A stretch of 24,055 nucleotides of DNA from DSXH01 sp020724325 (GTDB lineage Bacteria > Bacteroidota > Ignavibacteria > Ignavibacteriales > Melioribacteraceae): positions 1 to 24,055 of the forward strand of contig JBFLYW010000041.1 of assembly GCA_040756515.1 (NCBI GenBank), written 5' to 3'. Both the position numbers and the translations under genes were made by a program. Of the stretch, positions 24,017 through 24,055 are shown in pieces. The notes under the pieces were generated by a model that saw nothing but the letters and a program-made list of their open reading frames with translations, was not told where the DNA came from and searched no databases. Position 1 is the first letter of the stretch, and every line of letters begins with the position of its first letter.

Positions 24017-24055
24017 GGAAATTGACCTAATTGAGGCAAAAAATTGTTAACCAAA

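Overview
This is AT-rich bacterial DNA, most likely from Ignavibacteria (Ignavibacteriota/Bacteroidota-Chlorobi group). The basis is type IX secretion (T9SS) sorting domains of the style YPNPFNPTTTISYQLP...DILGREVATLV, lipoproteins with WGSSxxDVW propeller repeats, and the general gene content. No rRNA, tRNA or CRISPR array was found. The taxonomic call is inference from motifs, not from a marker gene.

Region 1 (1-9190) holds three tandem cassettes of about 3.0-3.2 kb, all on the + strand. Each cassette has (i) a 94-bp leader that is almost identical in all copies, (ii) a lipoprotein gene with beta-propeller-like WG repeats, (iii) an intergenic RNA-like element with the same hairpin layout in each copy, and (iv) a secreted cargo gene. 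The cargo has a variable N-terminal part and a nearly identical 205-residue C-terminal part (Fn3-like plus T9SS sorting domain). The first two cassettes end in a paired hairpin and the last in a strong intrinsic terminator. The cargo gene of cassette 2 is frameshifted at an A5 run. The window begins inside the first leader, so the array probably continues to the left. This array is the most interesting part of the window: a repeated partner-plus-cargo surface module whose constant parts appear to be homogenised.

Region 2 (9279-11366, +) is a two-gene unit: an exported DUF362 protein and an exported protein of a YINGGAD/EYGF family (DUF6599-like). Region 3 (11447-15774, -) has a broken GxxExxY (PD-(D/E)XK-like) gene, a SAM-dependent methyltransferase, and a 1057-residue exported protein. 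That protein joins a jelly-roll domain, a phospholipase-B-like/C45 Ntn-hydrolase domain and an M1-peptidase-like tail. A YdhF-type aldo/keto reductase (15931-16812, +) is divergent from it.

Region 4 (17212-22280, -) is a tripartite efflux operon. In transcription order it encodes a Spy/CpxP-like small exported protein, a MacA-type adaptor, a stand-alone MacB-type ATPase, a MacB-type permease and a TolC-type outer-membrane factor. The intergenic stretches 16813-17211 and 22281-22940 hold no genes, only interspersed inverted repeats and possible regulatory sites.

Region 5 (about 22735-23954) is a decayed IS110-family element. Its transposase has an in-frame stop, frameshifts and an internal deletion. 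The DNA just upstream folds into nested stems at the place where IS110 elements encode their bridge RNA. A further inverted repeat lies at the right edge.
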